A stretch of DNA of 64,000 nt, taken from positions 7,502,001 to 7,566,000 of the forward strand of contig JAYESD010000001.1 in NCBI GenBank assembly GCA_036927565.1. Direction: 5' to 3'. The notes below the pieces were generated by a model. The model searched no databases. It was not told the DNA's origin and saw nothing but the letters and a program-made list of their open reading frames with translations. Of the stretch, positions 10,929 through 21,940 are shown in pieces. Source of the stretch: Tuctoria greenei (taxonomy: Eukaryota; Streptophyta; Magnoliopsida; Poales; Poaceae). The position numbers were made by a program, and so were the translations under genes. Every line of letters starts with the position of its first letter. The stretch's first letter is position 1.

Positions 10929-11500
10929 ATGGAGAGGAGAGGTCGTGGAAGAAGAGGAGGAGGAGGAAACATTAGAGCGGTGCATGAGAACTACTTGGTT
11001 GGTGGTCCATAGTGGTATGAAGTAGCACTCGATGAGTTCCTTCTTTTAGGAAAAAGTGATTTTGGTGTGTTTCATCCTCTTCGTCCATATGATAGTACCA
11101 AAGAAGAGTGGTCTAAGTGCTGTTGTGGCCTTGATTGTGTTGTGCAAATGATGAATGGAAGAGAGGACAACGATCCTTGATTCTTTCGTTGCCCTCTCGG
11201 TGGAGTAAGTTGAAATGTTGTTTTTTTATATTGGCCTAACATATTTCCATATACTTACTTTGCTTTTCTACTTTTGTAGTGCTACTTCGATGAAGAAAAT
11301 TGCAGATACACACTGTGGGTTGATCCAGCGCCGATCAAGCCAACTGAAGATTATATCAAATATTTATAACATCGAAACCGAGAATTAGTGGGTGAAATAG
11401 CAGATTTGGAGTTACAACAATTTGACAACATGAGTAGTTCTACCGCGTGCAACAATATATCTTGTGAATGCCCTCACCACAAGCCAAATCCCGATAGTTA
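10929..11500 (+). pseudogene. Broken MULE accessory ORF (Arg/Gly-rich start, Cys-containing core)
   Basis: The ORF starts MERRGRGRRGGGGNIRAVHENYL and meets a stop at 11010. The same frame then continues as a plausible protein (DFGVFHPLRPYDSTKEEWSKC) to another stop. After an intron-like gap, FDEENCRYTLWVDPAPIKPTEDYIKYL follows near 11284-11367. Resemblance to accessory ORFs of grass MULEs is my impression only. No function is assigned; the in-frame stops argue for a pseudogene. Confidence 0.45.
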
Positions 11501-11704
11501 AAAACTTTTAGGAATGTATGTTTCCAATATATGCTTCCAATGTATGTTGCTGTACCTTTTATTTCAATAAAATTTTATTTTAAATGCATGTACCCTTGTA
11601 TCATATTTTCATATTTCTAGCAGTTACATTTATGACAAAAAGAAAAACAAATAACATAATTTATACTACTGAATCTTACATTTTTTGTCTATATTGAACA
11701 CCAG

Positions 11705-11804
11705 CCGTCCACACTGTGGACGAGCCGTCCACAGTGTGGACGAGCCATCCACAAGGTGGACGACTCGTGTAATAGGTGGACGATTCGTCCACAATATAGA
11801 TGAT
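11705..11804 (+). repeat. Five tandem 20-bp units of the GTCCACA/TGTGGAC palindrome
   Basis: Units start at 11705, 11725, 11745, 11765 and 11785. The first two read CCGTCCACACTGTGGACGAG and CCGTCCACAGTGTGGACGAG; the later ones decay progressively. Each unit contains a near-perfect inverted repeat GTCCACA-N-TGTGGAC. Confidence 0.9.
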
Positions 11805-11889
11805 TACATGTCTCTATCGTATATATAAGAGTGACTCTGCATCATCACCACAATCCCATTATCACACTCATTCCATACATCATCTTATC

Positions 11890-12577
11890 ATGGACGGACC
11901 TTACTCGACACCAAACAACAAAGAGGGTCGACATCTCCCAAGGATTACAACCGTCAATGTGTCTATGCAGCACTAATTGTCGGTTCGTTAAAGATCTTAG
12001 GTTAGGGGACACTTATGGTTTGAGACTCTGGATGTGTAATAATTATGAGTATGATCCTCCTCATGGGACCTGTCCATTTTTTCCCAATGGCAGACCTCAG
12101 ATAAAATACTTACAACCCAATTTGTACCATTTCAATATTTACATTTTTATTCTACTATTTAAAATAAAATATTTATAATCACGCAGTCTCCACCGCCTCT
12201 TTGCGAGTTCGTACAATACGTCGACCACGAACAAACAGCTGAACAGATCGAGTACGTTTATAGCACGTATAGATCTGCTGTAAGGAACTTCCTCTATCAA
12301 ATAGAGTGGGCCGAAAGAGTTGAGAGAGACAGGAGGGAGAGAGCTAAACATGAAGAGCAGCGTCGCAAGGGTCAAGAAGAGCGTCGCCGAGAGCAAGAAT
12401 AGTATCGTTGCAAGTGTCAAGAGGAGGAACATATGGCACGATAGGCAAGAGAGGCTGAGAGGGAGGGCATGCGTGAAAGAGCACGTCGCGCAAAGGAAGC
12501 CAGACTGGAAGCATTCCGAAAGAGAAAATATACCCGTTGCACTCAATAAAATCTACATGAAATATGCTCGGCTTTAA
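11890..12577 (+). pseudogene. Broken MULE accessory ORF with charged coiled-coil tail
   Basis: About 11890-12110 encodes a Cys-containing segment (CSTNCRFVKDL, GLRLWMCNNYEYDPPHGTCPFF). After an intron-like AT-rich gap, an acceptor near 12186 leads into PPLCEFVQYVDHEQT and then a long Arg/Glu-rich helix (RRERAKHEEQRRKGQEERR) with an in-frame stop near 12400. Similar Cys-module plus coiled-coil ORFs accompany some grass MULEs. Function unknown; the stops indicate decay. Confidence 0.45.
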
Positions 12578-12599
12578 TTTCAACTAAGGTGTGTTAGGA

Positions 12600-13200
12600 G
12601 TAGGTTGGTGCATGTAGGTTAGATATTATTTAGTGCATCATACACACACCATTTCTATCATCGTTTTTATTTATCCGTTCTTAAATATGTGTTATCTGCC
12701 TTATGTATCGTAGTCATAGAGAGGCAGAGAACAAACACTTATTTGTGAACTTTGTAATGTATGCAATCGCCGAGTCTTTTAATGAAATGCATCTATTTGT
12801 CACTTTTGTATTATGTTCATAATGCATATTTCAAAAGAACATAACAATTCATTCTACATATCGAAAGTTTGTGCAACTCATTGCATGCAATCATAACAAT
12901 GTACATCATCTTTACTTCCATAACAATATTTTCCAAATATGTTTCGAACTATTTTTAAGTAACTGTCGAAATTTGAATACGATAAAAGCAAAATTACTTA
13001 GTTTCAACTATGTCATCCTAGTGCGTTATTCAAATGCACATAACATTTCACTTGTTACACCAAATTTTAGATAAGTCATTTTTTCAAAATAACAACAAAC
13101 TATATTTCATTTACTTCTATAAAAACATTTTCAAAATTTTTTAAAACTATTTTTAAATTAATGACAAAAACAGAAGAGATGAATGATATTCAGTAACCAG
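12600..13200. other. AT-rich non-coding stretch
   Basis: No gene, RNA or recognisable terminus seen. The sequence has a poly-A-rich and pyrimidine-poor composition like the rest of the MULE interior. Confidence 0.5.
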
Positions 13201-13204
13201 GCAA

Positions 13205-13350
13205 GTCGTCCACGCTATGGACGGCAGGATGACGGGGGCCTGCCGTCCACGGTGTGGATGGCTCCCTGCTGGTGTGGCTCCCACGTCGTCCTGCTGTCCA
13301 CAGAGTGGACGGCTACAGGGACATGTGGGCCTGCCATCTAAAATGTGAAC
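13205..13350 (+). repeat. Diverged palindrome cluster of the MULE (GTCCAC...GTGGAC)
   Basis: Four diverged copies (TCGTCCACGCTATGGACGGC, TGCCGTCCACGGTGTGGATG, TGCTGTCCACAGAGTGGACG and a decayed one near 13330) lie near the right side of the MULE region. They are separated by GC-rich spacer containing GGGCCTGCC words. Confidence 0.7.
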
Positions 13351-13519
13351 GGCAGAGATGCTAGTTTTAGAAGAAAAAAATACGGGCGCTATTAATATTA
13401 AATAATAAATTAATAATGCTAAAATAAAAAAATCTCGGTTAGTGTATCGTCCTGTAGTCGGACGATTATGTGTCTAGTTTGGTACAATCGTTTATATTAA
13501 ATAATTTAAAAACAATTAA

Positions 13520-13903
13520 ACATAAAAATATTCTGTGTGCATCACGGTAGGCCCACCTTCCTCTTTACGGGATCAAGCCCACATTTTGTAAGGCCCTATG
13601 GGCCTGGTCGCCTGGACGACGAAGTCCTTCCGGGCCTACCAGCCCATGAAGCCTACCTTACCATCAAGGCCAGGGTTGAGGAAAGCCCAATACTATCCAC
13701 GACCTATAGGTCAAAAAAAAAAAAGCCGGAAACCCCACCGCCGCCGGCCGCCGAAGGGATGACGGAACATACTGAGCCAAATCGACGGTGACGCTTCCGC
13801 CGACCACGTTCTGACGTTCATGGTCGTTCCGTTGTTTCCCTGCAACTGCAGTCAGGCTCGCTATTTATGGGACTCTTTCTGAGTTATTTCGGTTCCCCAT
13901 GGC
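13520..13903. other. GC-rich intergenic stretch, possible old promoter or 5' UTR
   Basis: The composition rises to GC-rich here, with a TATA-like CTATTTATGG at 13861-13870 on the plus strand. The hAT-like element then interrupts the sequence. No ORF of recognisable family follows before the CACTA element starts at 14999, so any gene once here has been separated from its body. Weak evidence. Confidence 0.35.
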
Positions 13904-14797
13904 CAGGGCCGGTCCTGACTTTTCGGGGGCTCGGGGCGAATAAAAAATTAAAGCCCTCTAGTTGATCATAAATATAAAGAAAAATTATCAATTATAACTA
14001 CTCTCTATTCTGAAAAAAATGATATTTAGAACAAGAAATCTAGTTCATTTTAAGTTAAATTAGCTCCGCTAAACGTCACTTATTTTGGAATGGGGTGAGT
14101 GTTTTATAAAGTTCATTCTCACTAATATTGTCACAAAATTAAATTTAAAAACACTTATACGAACTGAAAATACAATTGATTGAAACTTATCTAATGATAT
14201 AAAATAAAATTACTTTGAGTATCTAACTGAAATTATGTGTAAGAATTAAACTATTACTTAATAAAGTTCAGTTAGTACAACCTTAGATGAGAGAAAAAAT
14301 ATGAGAAAATCAGTTAGCTAGGAGTATACATAGATTGATCAATGCATAAAAAATAACAGGTGAAATTAAGCGTTTAGAAGACATAAGCTATTAAGTGTTG
14401 GCATGCAAACCCGGAGCCTACGGAAGTCCTCTACATCACAGTCGCGACAACCGACAGATAAGAATAGGAGTTCATATTCGAGTTATCGAGGCTTAATTCA
14501 AGAGACTACGTGAGCCGGTAGCATGGAGTGGTCGGCCTCTGACTCTGCATGACCATAGGTATTATCGGGAACACTCTTGATTCTAAGTTAGAATAGTTGG
14601 TTGAGTCAAATTTAAAAGTCAAATTCACTATCCTTCTGACTGTTATTATTAGTTTATTAATCATTGATCGAATACCAATTAAATCACATTCATTTATATA
14701 AATTTAGAGCTTGGCAATATATAACTTAAATCTAAATGGGTCCTTAATTTTCGAGAGTCCGGGGCGGTCGCCCTTTGAGCACTGCCCGCCGGCCCTG
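13904..14797. mobile_element. Non-autonomous hAT-like element (894 bp) with 8-bp target duplication
   Basis: The ends are inverted: left CAGGGCCGGTCCTGAC, right ending GCCCGCCGGCCCTG. The flanking 8-mers are CCCATGGC (13896-13903) and CCCGTGGC (14798-14805), identical at 7 of 8 bases. An 8-bp duplication with CAGGG/CCCTG ends fits the hAT superfamily. The interior is AT-rich with no transposase ORF, so it would need a helper. Confidence 0.8.
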
Positions 14798-14998
14798 CCC
14801 GTGGCTGTGAAGCTTTGGGCAGGCGATGATTACTTACTACCTAGCGTTCCCTTTGCCTGACCGCCTGAATGCTGATTGAAGAGTAAAGAAAGCTCTCCAT
14901 CTGCTCGGTTCTTATTGTTTGCTTGCACTTGCACCTCGTGGAATCTTAAACAGCACTGCTTCTTTCTGAACCACCAGGCCAGGGAACTGAAGAGTTGA

Positions 14999-15670
14999 CA
15001 CTACTACAATAAGCCTCATCACAGGCGGCTCCAAACCTATTATCACAGACGGCTTTTAAAACCGCCTGAAACGAAGAGTCTGTGATAATCCGCAATTTCA
15101 CAGGCGGAGAAGTGAAACCGCCTGTGAAGACTAATTATCATAGGTGGTTCTTCACTAAGGATGGCCGCCTGTGAAGACCGATTATCATAGGCGGTTCTTT
15201 ACTTAGGCTAGCCGTCTGTGAAAATACTTTATCACAGACGGGTCGTGCAGCATATATAACCGTCTGTGATAAACGTCTTATCACAGACGGTTATTGAAGA
15301 ATAACTAACCGTCTATGATAAGAAGTCTTCACAGACGGGTATTGAAGCATTACTAACCGTCTATGATAATTTGTATTCACAGGCGGATTTTGAAGCATAA
15401 CTAACCGCCTATGATAATATGTCTTCACAGGCGGGTTTTGAAGCATAACTAACCGTCAATGATAATGTGTCTTTACACACGGTTATTGAAGCATAACTAA
15501 CCCGTCTATGATAATGGTGTTATCACAGACGGAGTTTACCTATATCAGCCGTCTGTGAAGACCCTTTAACGCAGCCGGTTTCTACCATAACAGACACCGC
15601 CTGTGAAAATTAGGTTATCACAGATGTTTCTTTACTTGTATCTAGCCGCCTGTGATAATTGTTTTTCACA
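14999..15670. repeat. Left subterminal repeat array of the CACTA element
   Basis: About a dozen inverted pairs of the type TTATCACAGACGGTT ... AACCGTCTGTGATAA are separated by 15-20 bp, so each pair could form a hairpin. Units drift between GGCGG and GACGG forms. In known CACTA elements, subterminal repeats bind the element-encoded TNPA-type protein; that role is inferred here. Confidence 0.9.
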
Positions 15671-15857
15671 GTCATGCAGTACTACTGCTGTTATTTCTAA
15701 TTTCCAGGTCAATTCAATATAATCACAGAACAAAAAACAACAATCATCACAGAACAAAAGACAACAATATTATCATCACAGAAGTCAATTTCACTAAAAC
15801 AATATACATACACACAAGTTACAGATACAATTTCATCTCAAAGTTTACAAGTTTTCA

Positions 15858-18800
15858 CTAAAAACTGTTTAGATTGGTATAGTCGCAAAGTTCTGGCACA
15901 TCAGCTGCTGAACCTCTCTTATCAAAGAACTTCCCCGTTTTGTGCAAAATTTCGCGACGAATGAACTGACAGAGTTCAGAAGCAATCCTGTCGGCTCCTC
16001 CATCAGGAATACTTCTACAAACCGGCCATTCTTCGTTCAGATTCTTCTTGTGTTGCAATATAACACATAACAAGGTTTAGAATGTGTTGGTTTGAACAAT
16101 CTCAAAGTATAGATCAAAGTGAGAGTATACAAGAATTTAGTAGGTATTTTTGGAGCAGTTGTACTATGAGCAATTGAATTTTGAAGTTGGAATCAAAATA
16201 TGAAAATAATGTTTCTGGTAATATTGAACAGCAGAGAATATAAGCATTAAACTATGCTAGTTACAATGAAAATGAAACACAAAAGTAAGAAAATAAGGTA
16301 TCGACATTAAGGATAACTTACATCCTCACGATTGACTCTATATACGGCGGCGGTCCGAAGATGCTCGCATACATAATACCCGCATAAGACACTCCCAGCA
16401 GGCTGCTTCGGACAAGCATAATACGTTTTAATGTCCAATGCATTCGTATTAGGAGGTCTCTGACCGCCAAGCTGTTCCGCGTAAAACCGCCAAGCGCTGT
16501 AATACAAGAAATGTCATATAAAACTTGTCAACACATTCTAAATGTGCGTAACTTAAAATTATTGAATAAACGTACTTTTTCAAAATGGAAAGGAAATCTT
16601 TGTAACGATCTGGTGGGTAATCGGCCGAGTCCAAGACTGTTGCCATTCCCTGCGTTGGCTTGATGAAGATCATTATGTAGTGATTACTGCAAACATACAA
16701 ACACACGTGTTAACAATTACCAATAATTGCTATTTCAATGCCATGTGTCGAACTTACTCGAAGTGGTACGGAGCCTTTACGAGGTCCTGGCCGTCTCTGA
16801 CAAAGTTAAACATCGCATGTCCTATGTAAGCTGCAACTTCTGCCTTTCTATCCTTCTTAAGTTTTGCAATTGCTCTTTCAAAATCTTTTTTTTTCATGTG
16901 TTTGTACTGGCTTGATTCTCGATTCGCCTGGACGTCGAATAGCGACTTTGCAATCCTAGTAGGGTCAAGGATACCTGTCTTGTGCGCCAACTTTTCATTA
17001 TCCATGTATTGCATCCTATTGAAGAAGTCCAGAATTGTTATAATCTCATGAAATGCGTATGCGTGTAGTAAGAAAAGCAAATACAAAATATTAGAGCACT
17101 TACAAGCACCAGACGAGCAGCAGGTTGATTTCGAGCATGCCCCGATGGAAAAGGGAAAGCAGCTCTTCAAATAAAATGACTCGTTTATCTACTCCAGTGC
17201 TCCAGAATGCTTCTTTTGGAATACGAAATGTGACGCACTGAAGACCATATTTTGTGCTGGCATTGATGTACCACTCATGCATTCTTCTGAGCGCGACGGG
17301 TTGTTTGCTAAGTTGTACGGATGTCATTAACGGCTTCTCATTCTCAAATTTAGGAGGAACATCCTCAAGCTTGTATATTGGAACTCCTGGTTTAACTAAA
17401 GCCGTCCGCCGATTATACATGACACCGTCTTCTTCCCACTCCTCGATATCTTCTAATGCTGGCTCATGAGAAGAACGAGATGCACTCGATTTTCTAATAT
17501 TTTCCTTCATAGCTTCCAAATACTTTGTCACTTCTGATGAAGGTTTCTTATTTTCGTATGAGCTAACTTTGACAGGCACTGATGATCGAGGAGTAGTCGT
17601 CGGAAGTTGGACACTGGCTTGTTGTTGAACCTGTTGTTCAACTGATTGCTCTTTACTCCCAGCAGCTGGCTCTAGTACTACTTCAAGCTGTTGCTCAACT
17701 AGTTGCTCTTTACTAGCAACAGCTTGCTCTGGTACTGCTTGAAGTTGTTGTCCAACTTGTTGCTCTTGGATATCATCATCCTTGCTCAGACATAGGGGGA
17801 GTGGATCTTCCCGGACTGGGAGTGGATCTTCATGCACTTTCGCCTTAGAAGATGGGGTTGCAGTATTTGGAGATGCGACGAGGCTAGAAATTGGCTCATC
17901 GTCCAACACGATATCGCGTCGGTGCCAAAGGATTAATTGGTTGACAGCCTGCCCCAGAGTCGCGATCCCCTCAGGTGTGACGTGGTCTATTTCATAATCT
18001 TCATAATCATTATCAATGATCTGAAGAACTTGCACCACAGAATAATACAACGGAAGTGGACTCCCGTTGAAGTCACGATCAGGCTTTGCCATAGCAGTGG
18101 CAACCTGTTTGGTTTTGTTCCCTGCTCTGCCTATCGGGACAAGAAGACGACAAGATTTGTCGTTAGCAATATCATCGACAGGGAACTTATGGGCTGACCC
18201 TGAGCCTGGCACGGAACCAACGCTGCTAGGGTAGGCAGTTGGAGATACTAATTGCTCCTTTTGCACCGGAACCATCATTGTACTCGGTGCCACTAATTGT
18301 CCTGATTGTCTAAGTTGTTCCATTATTTCTTGCATATTTTCTTTGACCTTTTGAGCAATTGTTTCATCAAGTGTTTTCTTAAACTTCTCACGTCTTCTAT
18401 ATGTGTCTTTATCTTTAGGGAAACCATCTAGCCAAGACATTTGAGAAGAGACCGCTCGAACCCGTCCGCTGTGTTCAGGGTTTCCCAAGATAGCGGTAAG
18501 TTGGTCATTCTCCCTCTTCGGCTTGAAGAGACCCTTCTGTTGCTTTTCAATTACTTCTTTCATTTTATCCTCTACTTCATTCAGAGAGTCGGGCTTTTCA
18601 AGTTTGCCCTCGCTGGTCAAACCTGACCGAGCAAAGACCCAGCGTTAAGTTCGCTCATCGCAACCTTCTAATGGGTGAGGATTGCCCTTACTAAGAATTT
18701 CGTCTAATATCTTATTCCATTTCTGGACTTTGGGTCCATATCCGGCAGACCCCAAGCGATGATGGTATTTGTTCTTTTTTGCAAGCTCTGACCTAGTTGC

Positions 18801-19572
18801 ACTTAGAGCTTTAGCATCAGGTGTGCTCTTTTGACGAACAAACTCTTGCCACTGAGCTTGTGTGATTTTTCCCATCTTCCTCGGACTAGGGACCTTATTG
18901 GCCTTAACATAAGCATTCATTTCACTCTTCCAGCATCGAAACTTCTTGCCGCAAGAGACCAATGTTGCTTTCTTTACAGCTTCTTATGTGCCTTTCGGGA
19001 ACTTGAATTGTTTCTTTATCTTTTCCCACAACTCATTCTTGGTCTGCTCGGGTAATTTCCTCCAATTCTCGGTTGTGATCGGCACAACCTCCCTAACAAG
19101 AAAACCGCATGCATTACGGTACTTGGTAACTGAATCCAGTGGTTCTTGGGGAAGCCCACTTGGACCGACCCTTGTTATGTACATGATGCGGTCCAATAGA
19201 CCCTTATTGGGACCTCGTTGCCCTCGTTTCCGCTTGAGTGAAGCTGAGGATTCATCCATTGGTGAACCTTCTGCGGTTTTAGGAGCCGATGTCACCTCAT
19301 TGTCTTCGAGATTAATCTAGGTAGAAAAAAATTATAAGACTTCGTATACTTGACAACCAACATTAACTTGAACTGCTGAAGTTAAGATTCGTGATCCATA
19401 CCTCGTCGGCAGGATCATATTCCGGGTCTAGATCCACTGAAGTCTTTTTAATTTTTATATTCGGAAAAGGATCCGAAGGACTGTGATAGGAGCCTGAACT
19501 GCTGGAGTCAGTAAACTCCATATTGTCTTCTTTGTTGTTACAATCAGGACCAGTCTTCTTAGGGCTTTTCAT
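15858..19572 (-). pseudogene. CACTA Transposase_24 (TNPA-like) fused to Ulp1/C48 SUMO-type protease, two nonsense codons
   Basis: Six exons join in phase: 19572-19402, 19316-17104, 17015-16758, 16686-16576, 16496-16322 and 16046-15858 (1039 codons with stop). Exon 2 carries the plant Transposase_24 signature ILGNPEHSGRVR plus long Gln-rich linkers. Exons 3-6 encode a C48 (Ulp1-like) cysteine protease core. It has His in NHYIMIF (usually HW), Asp in VLDSADY, Gln in CPKQPAG and Cys in GSVLCGYYVCEHLR, so all catalytic positions are present. Two in-frame TAA codons (18984-18986, 18645-18647) interrupt exon 2 upstream of Transposase_24. Only a transcript starting later, or readthrough, could give the protease. 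Family members remove SUMO-like proteins; the substrate here is unknown. Confidence 0.85.
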
Positions 19573-20690
19573 GCTAGATCTAATAAGACAAAAAATCTAA
19601 TAAATGGCATAACTAAATTTGGTCATATTTAAAACAAATTTTCTCAATTTTGGCTCAATTAAGTAAATTTAGCCAAAACACATTTTTGAAGTTATATAGG
19701 TCTAACTAAATTCTTGTATCATAGAGATCGGCATCATATGCTCAGACTCCATCGCCACACCTAGTGTTACCTAGATATGGGCGTGAGGATGCTCCTGGCA
19801 TCACAAATGAGTTGGCCAGCAACTTTTGTTTGGCTTCAGAGCTAAATATAGCATAACTTTGGTAGCTCAGATTAGGTACAATTGCTCAAATGAAGCTGAT
19901 GGAGCCACAAGTGCAGACATCTTTGGTAGCACAGATTAGCTACAATTGCTCAAATGAAACTTAGAGAAATAAAAGCAAACTTAGCCAAACTTAGTCTAGC
20001 ATAGCTAACTCTAAGCAAAAGTAGCCAAATATAGCTAAATATAGCATAACTTAGTCAAAATTAGTCAAGTATAACTATATCTAATGTAACTTAGCCAAAA
20101 TTAGCCAAATTTGGTCAACTTAACCAAATATAGCTAAATCTTGCCCCTAATAGAGAATTATGTGGCATATGCAAGGCCGATGACAGAAATAGGGAATATG
20201 CTGCTGTTACTAGAGTCTAGAATCATGTTTACCACTAATGTGTCAGAACAGTTTCAGACACACAGAACCAACTACCAATTTATCGTGATATAACCATCCA
20301 CATAAATCTTGCCCCACCGAACCCTAACCAAAGATGCCACCGAACTTGACAGTTTTTCGAATTCCACCGAACCCTAACCAAGGATGCCTACCATTATCTA
20401 ATTCCCGAACCCTAACCAAGGATATGCAAGGCGGCAGCGAGGGCGGGGAGGGAGGCGGCACGGCGAAGGAGGATGGAAGGTCGAAGGGTTTAGGGTTTAC
20501 CTTGAAGCTCGGCGGCGACGGAAATGGCTTCGCTCGGCGTACCTGGAAGTGAGGAGGGCGAAGCTCGGCGGCGACGGCGAAGCTCGGCGACGACGGCGAA
20601 GCTCGGCGACGGCGAAGCTCGGCGGCGTACCTGGAAGTGACGAGGGGGAACACTTGGCGGCAAACGAAATTTTGGCAGCCTAACGGCGTC
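19573..20690. other. Non-coding CACTA interior: TAGCCAAA-rich degenerate repeat, then GC-rich CGGCGACGGCGAAGCT repeat
   Basis: 19830-20160 is a degenerate array of words such as TAGCCAAA, TAGCTAAA and TTAGTCAAA. 20498-20645 has a short GC-rich tandem (CGAAGCTCGGCGGCGACGG). The minus strand is open over 20653-20324 but is a low-complexity translation of that tandem. It may be the upstream region of the minus-strand gene or a captured gene fragment. A repeated word CCGAACCCTAACCAAG(A/G)ATG occurs near 20317, 20370 and 20406. Confidence 0.55.
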
Positions 20691-20754
20691 TAAGTGTTTC
20701 GCCCGGGTTAGGTTTTTCCAATGCTGTCGAGGGGTATATATAGACTCACATTTT

Positions 20755-20950
20755 CTCAGGCGGATTTTAAGTACCGACCGTCAGGGAAGACTGTTATCTC
20801 AGTCGGATTTTACTTACCAACCGCCTGAGAAGATACAATTATCTCAGGCGGTTGGTTAGTAACACCCGCCTGAGAAGATACAATTATCTCAGGCGGTTGG
20901 TTAGTAACACCCGCGTGAGTTAAACATGGGCCTGTGAAGATATTTACTTC
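20755..20950. repeat. Internal hairpin repeats of the CACTA subterminal type
   Basis: Three inverted pairs of TCTCAGGCGGTT ... CCGCCTGAGA with GGTTAGTAA-type loops lie inside the element, 11 kb from its right end. The CACAGGC of the termini is replaced by TCTCAGGC, so this is a distinct sub-variant. Confidence 0.8.
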
Positions 20951-21214
20951 TTCTTAATTTGATGAATGCCTACATAAAGACCCCTCACCAACCGGGATGA
21001 GGATCCCCTGACTTAATCAGCGGTCACTGACATGTGGACCCGGTCCCACACGTCAGTGACCATGTCACGCGTGCGCGACCTTTCTTTTCCCCGAGGTGCG
21101 ACCTTTCTTTTCCACTCCGCGCGGCCTTAAAGACGCGCTATCGCTCACAAGCCCTCCGCTCACAACTCCTCTTGTTTTCTTCGTCTTCCTCCGCTCTGAC
21201 GACCCAACACCACT

Positions 21215-21649
21215 ATGGCCGACCTTCCGCCGCCAAGCCCTCCGAGGGAGCCACCTTGCAAGAAACAATGTTGCAGCTCCCCCGAGAAGATCAACGCCGA
21301 GCAGCGCCTCCTCATGGCGCGAGAGGCGTACAACAATACGTCTCGCGCCATGAGTGCCTTGGGGCTGGGTACCCTTCCAGAGTATACTGGAATGGGTACC
21401 TTGGGCCACTACCTCTACGCCCTCGTGGGGGTGGCTGATCGTCTCGACATTCTGTTCGCGACGATGGCCCAGGTTCTTGGCCCCCAGGGCCGTAGAACGC
21501 TGGTGGAGGCGACGGCTAGCAACCTCGGGGTTGCACCGCCGGTGCAGCCGGTGCAGCCGGTGCAGCCGGTGCAGCCGGCCCTGTCTCCTGTTGCACCGGT
21601 GCCGGAGTCGCCGCCGGAGGACGAGGAGGAGGAGATGGAAGAGGAGTAG
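21215..21649 (+). CDS. Hypothetical Pro-rich protein A of the CACTA element (144 aa)
   Basis: The ORF begins MADLPPPSPPREPPCKKQC and is clearly paralogous to the ORF at 24573 (MANLPPPSPPRQPPCKRIRC): the first 25 or so residues, SSPE and QR are shared. The middle holds a helical segment (YLYALVGVADRLDILFATM), followed by four VQP repeats and an acidic C-terminus rich in Glu. A TTAAAGACGCGC upstream may be a decayed counterpart of the TATAAGGCGCG before paralog B. I do not recognise the family. The shared frame, start context and Pro/acidic layout support it being coding. Confidence 0.55.
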   Translation: MADLPPPSPPREPPCKKQCCSSPEKINAEQRLLMAREAYNNTSRAMSALGLGTLPEYTGMGTLGHYLYALVGVADRLDILFATMAQVLGPQGRRTLVEATASNLGVAPPVQPVQPVQPVQPALSPVAPVPESPPEDEEEEMEEE

Positions 21650-21699
21650 GAGTAGGATTTAATTAGTTTTTCTTTTTGTTGTTTTTAGTTGCTTCTGTT

Positions 21700-21940
21700 T
21701 TGTAAATATTGTTAATGAATGAAATCTATCTTTTTTCATCTATGTGATTGAATATTACTTGTGTATCTTTTGTGTTCTTGTGTGTTCTTGTGTAAATATT
21801 GTGCATCTTGTGTGTTCTTTTGTGAGATGTGCATATTGTTAATGAATGAGTATCTTGTGTGTTCTTCAACTGTGTGAATGATTGAATATTGTTAATGAAT
21901 GTAGTGTGTTCATCGTTAATTAAAATTTCACGTCTGAGAA
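21700..21940. other. AT-rich 3' region after protein A
   Basis: The stretch is dominated by GTGTTCTTGTGTA and TTGTTAATGAATG words, which look like a short degenerate tandem in the 3' flank. No gene seen. Confidence 0.45.

Larger units (their letters stand above)
7215..13540 (+). mobile_element. Mutator-like (MULE) region with transposase and accessory genes, ends undefined
   Basis: Between the Gypsy fragment and a hAT-like element lies an AT-rich block with a MULE transposase (7905-9693), a plant-mobile-domain-like gene remnant (9857-10724) and two broken accessory ORFs (10929-11500, 11890-12577), all plus strand. Copies of a GTCCACA/TGTGGAC palindrome flank or separate them at 7625-7664, 11705-11804 and 13205-13350, which suggests one composite element. 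I could not identify terminal inverted repeats or a 9-bp target duplication, so the outer limits are approximate. Confidence 0.6.

Noticed and set aside
13999..14101. Stowaway-like MITE inside the hAT-like element (CTACTCTCTATTCTG ... TTTTGGAATGGGGTGAG)
   Set aside because: The ends show only partial inverse similarity and I could not confirm a TA duplication. Too weak to list as a feature.
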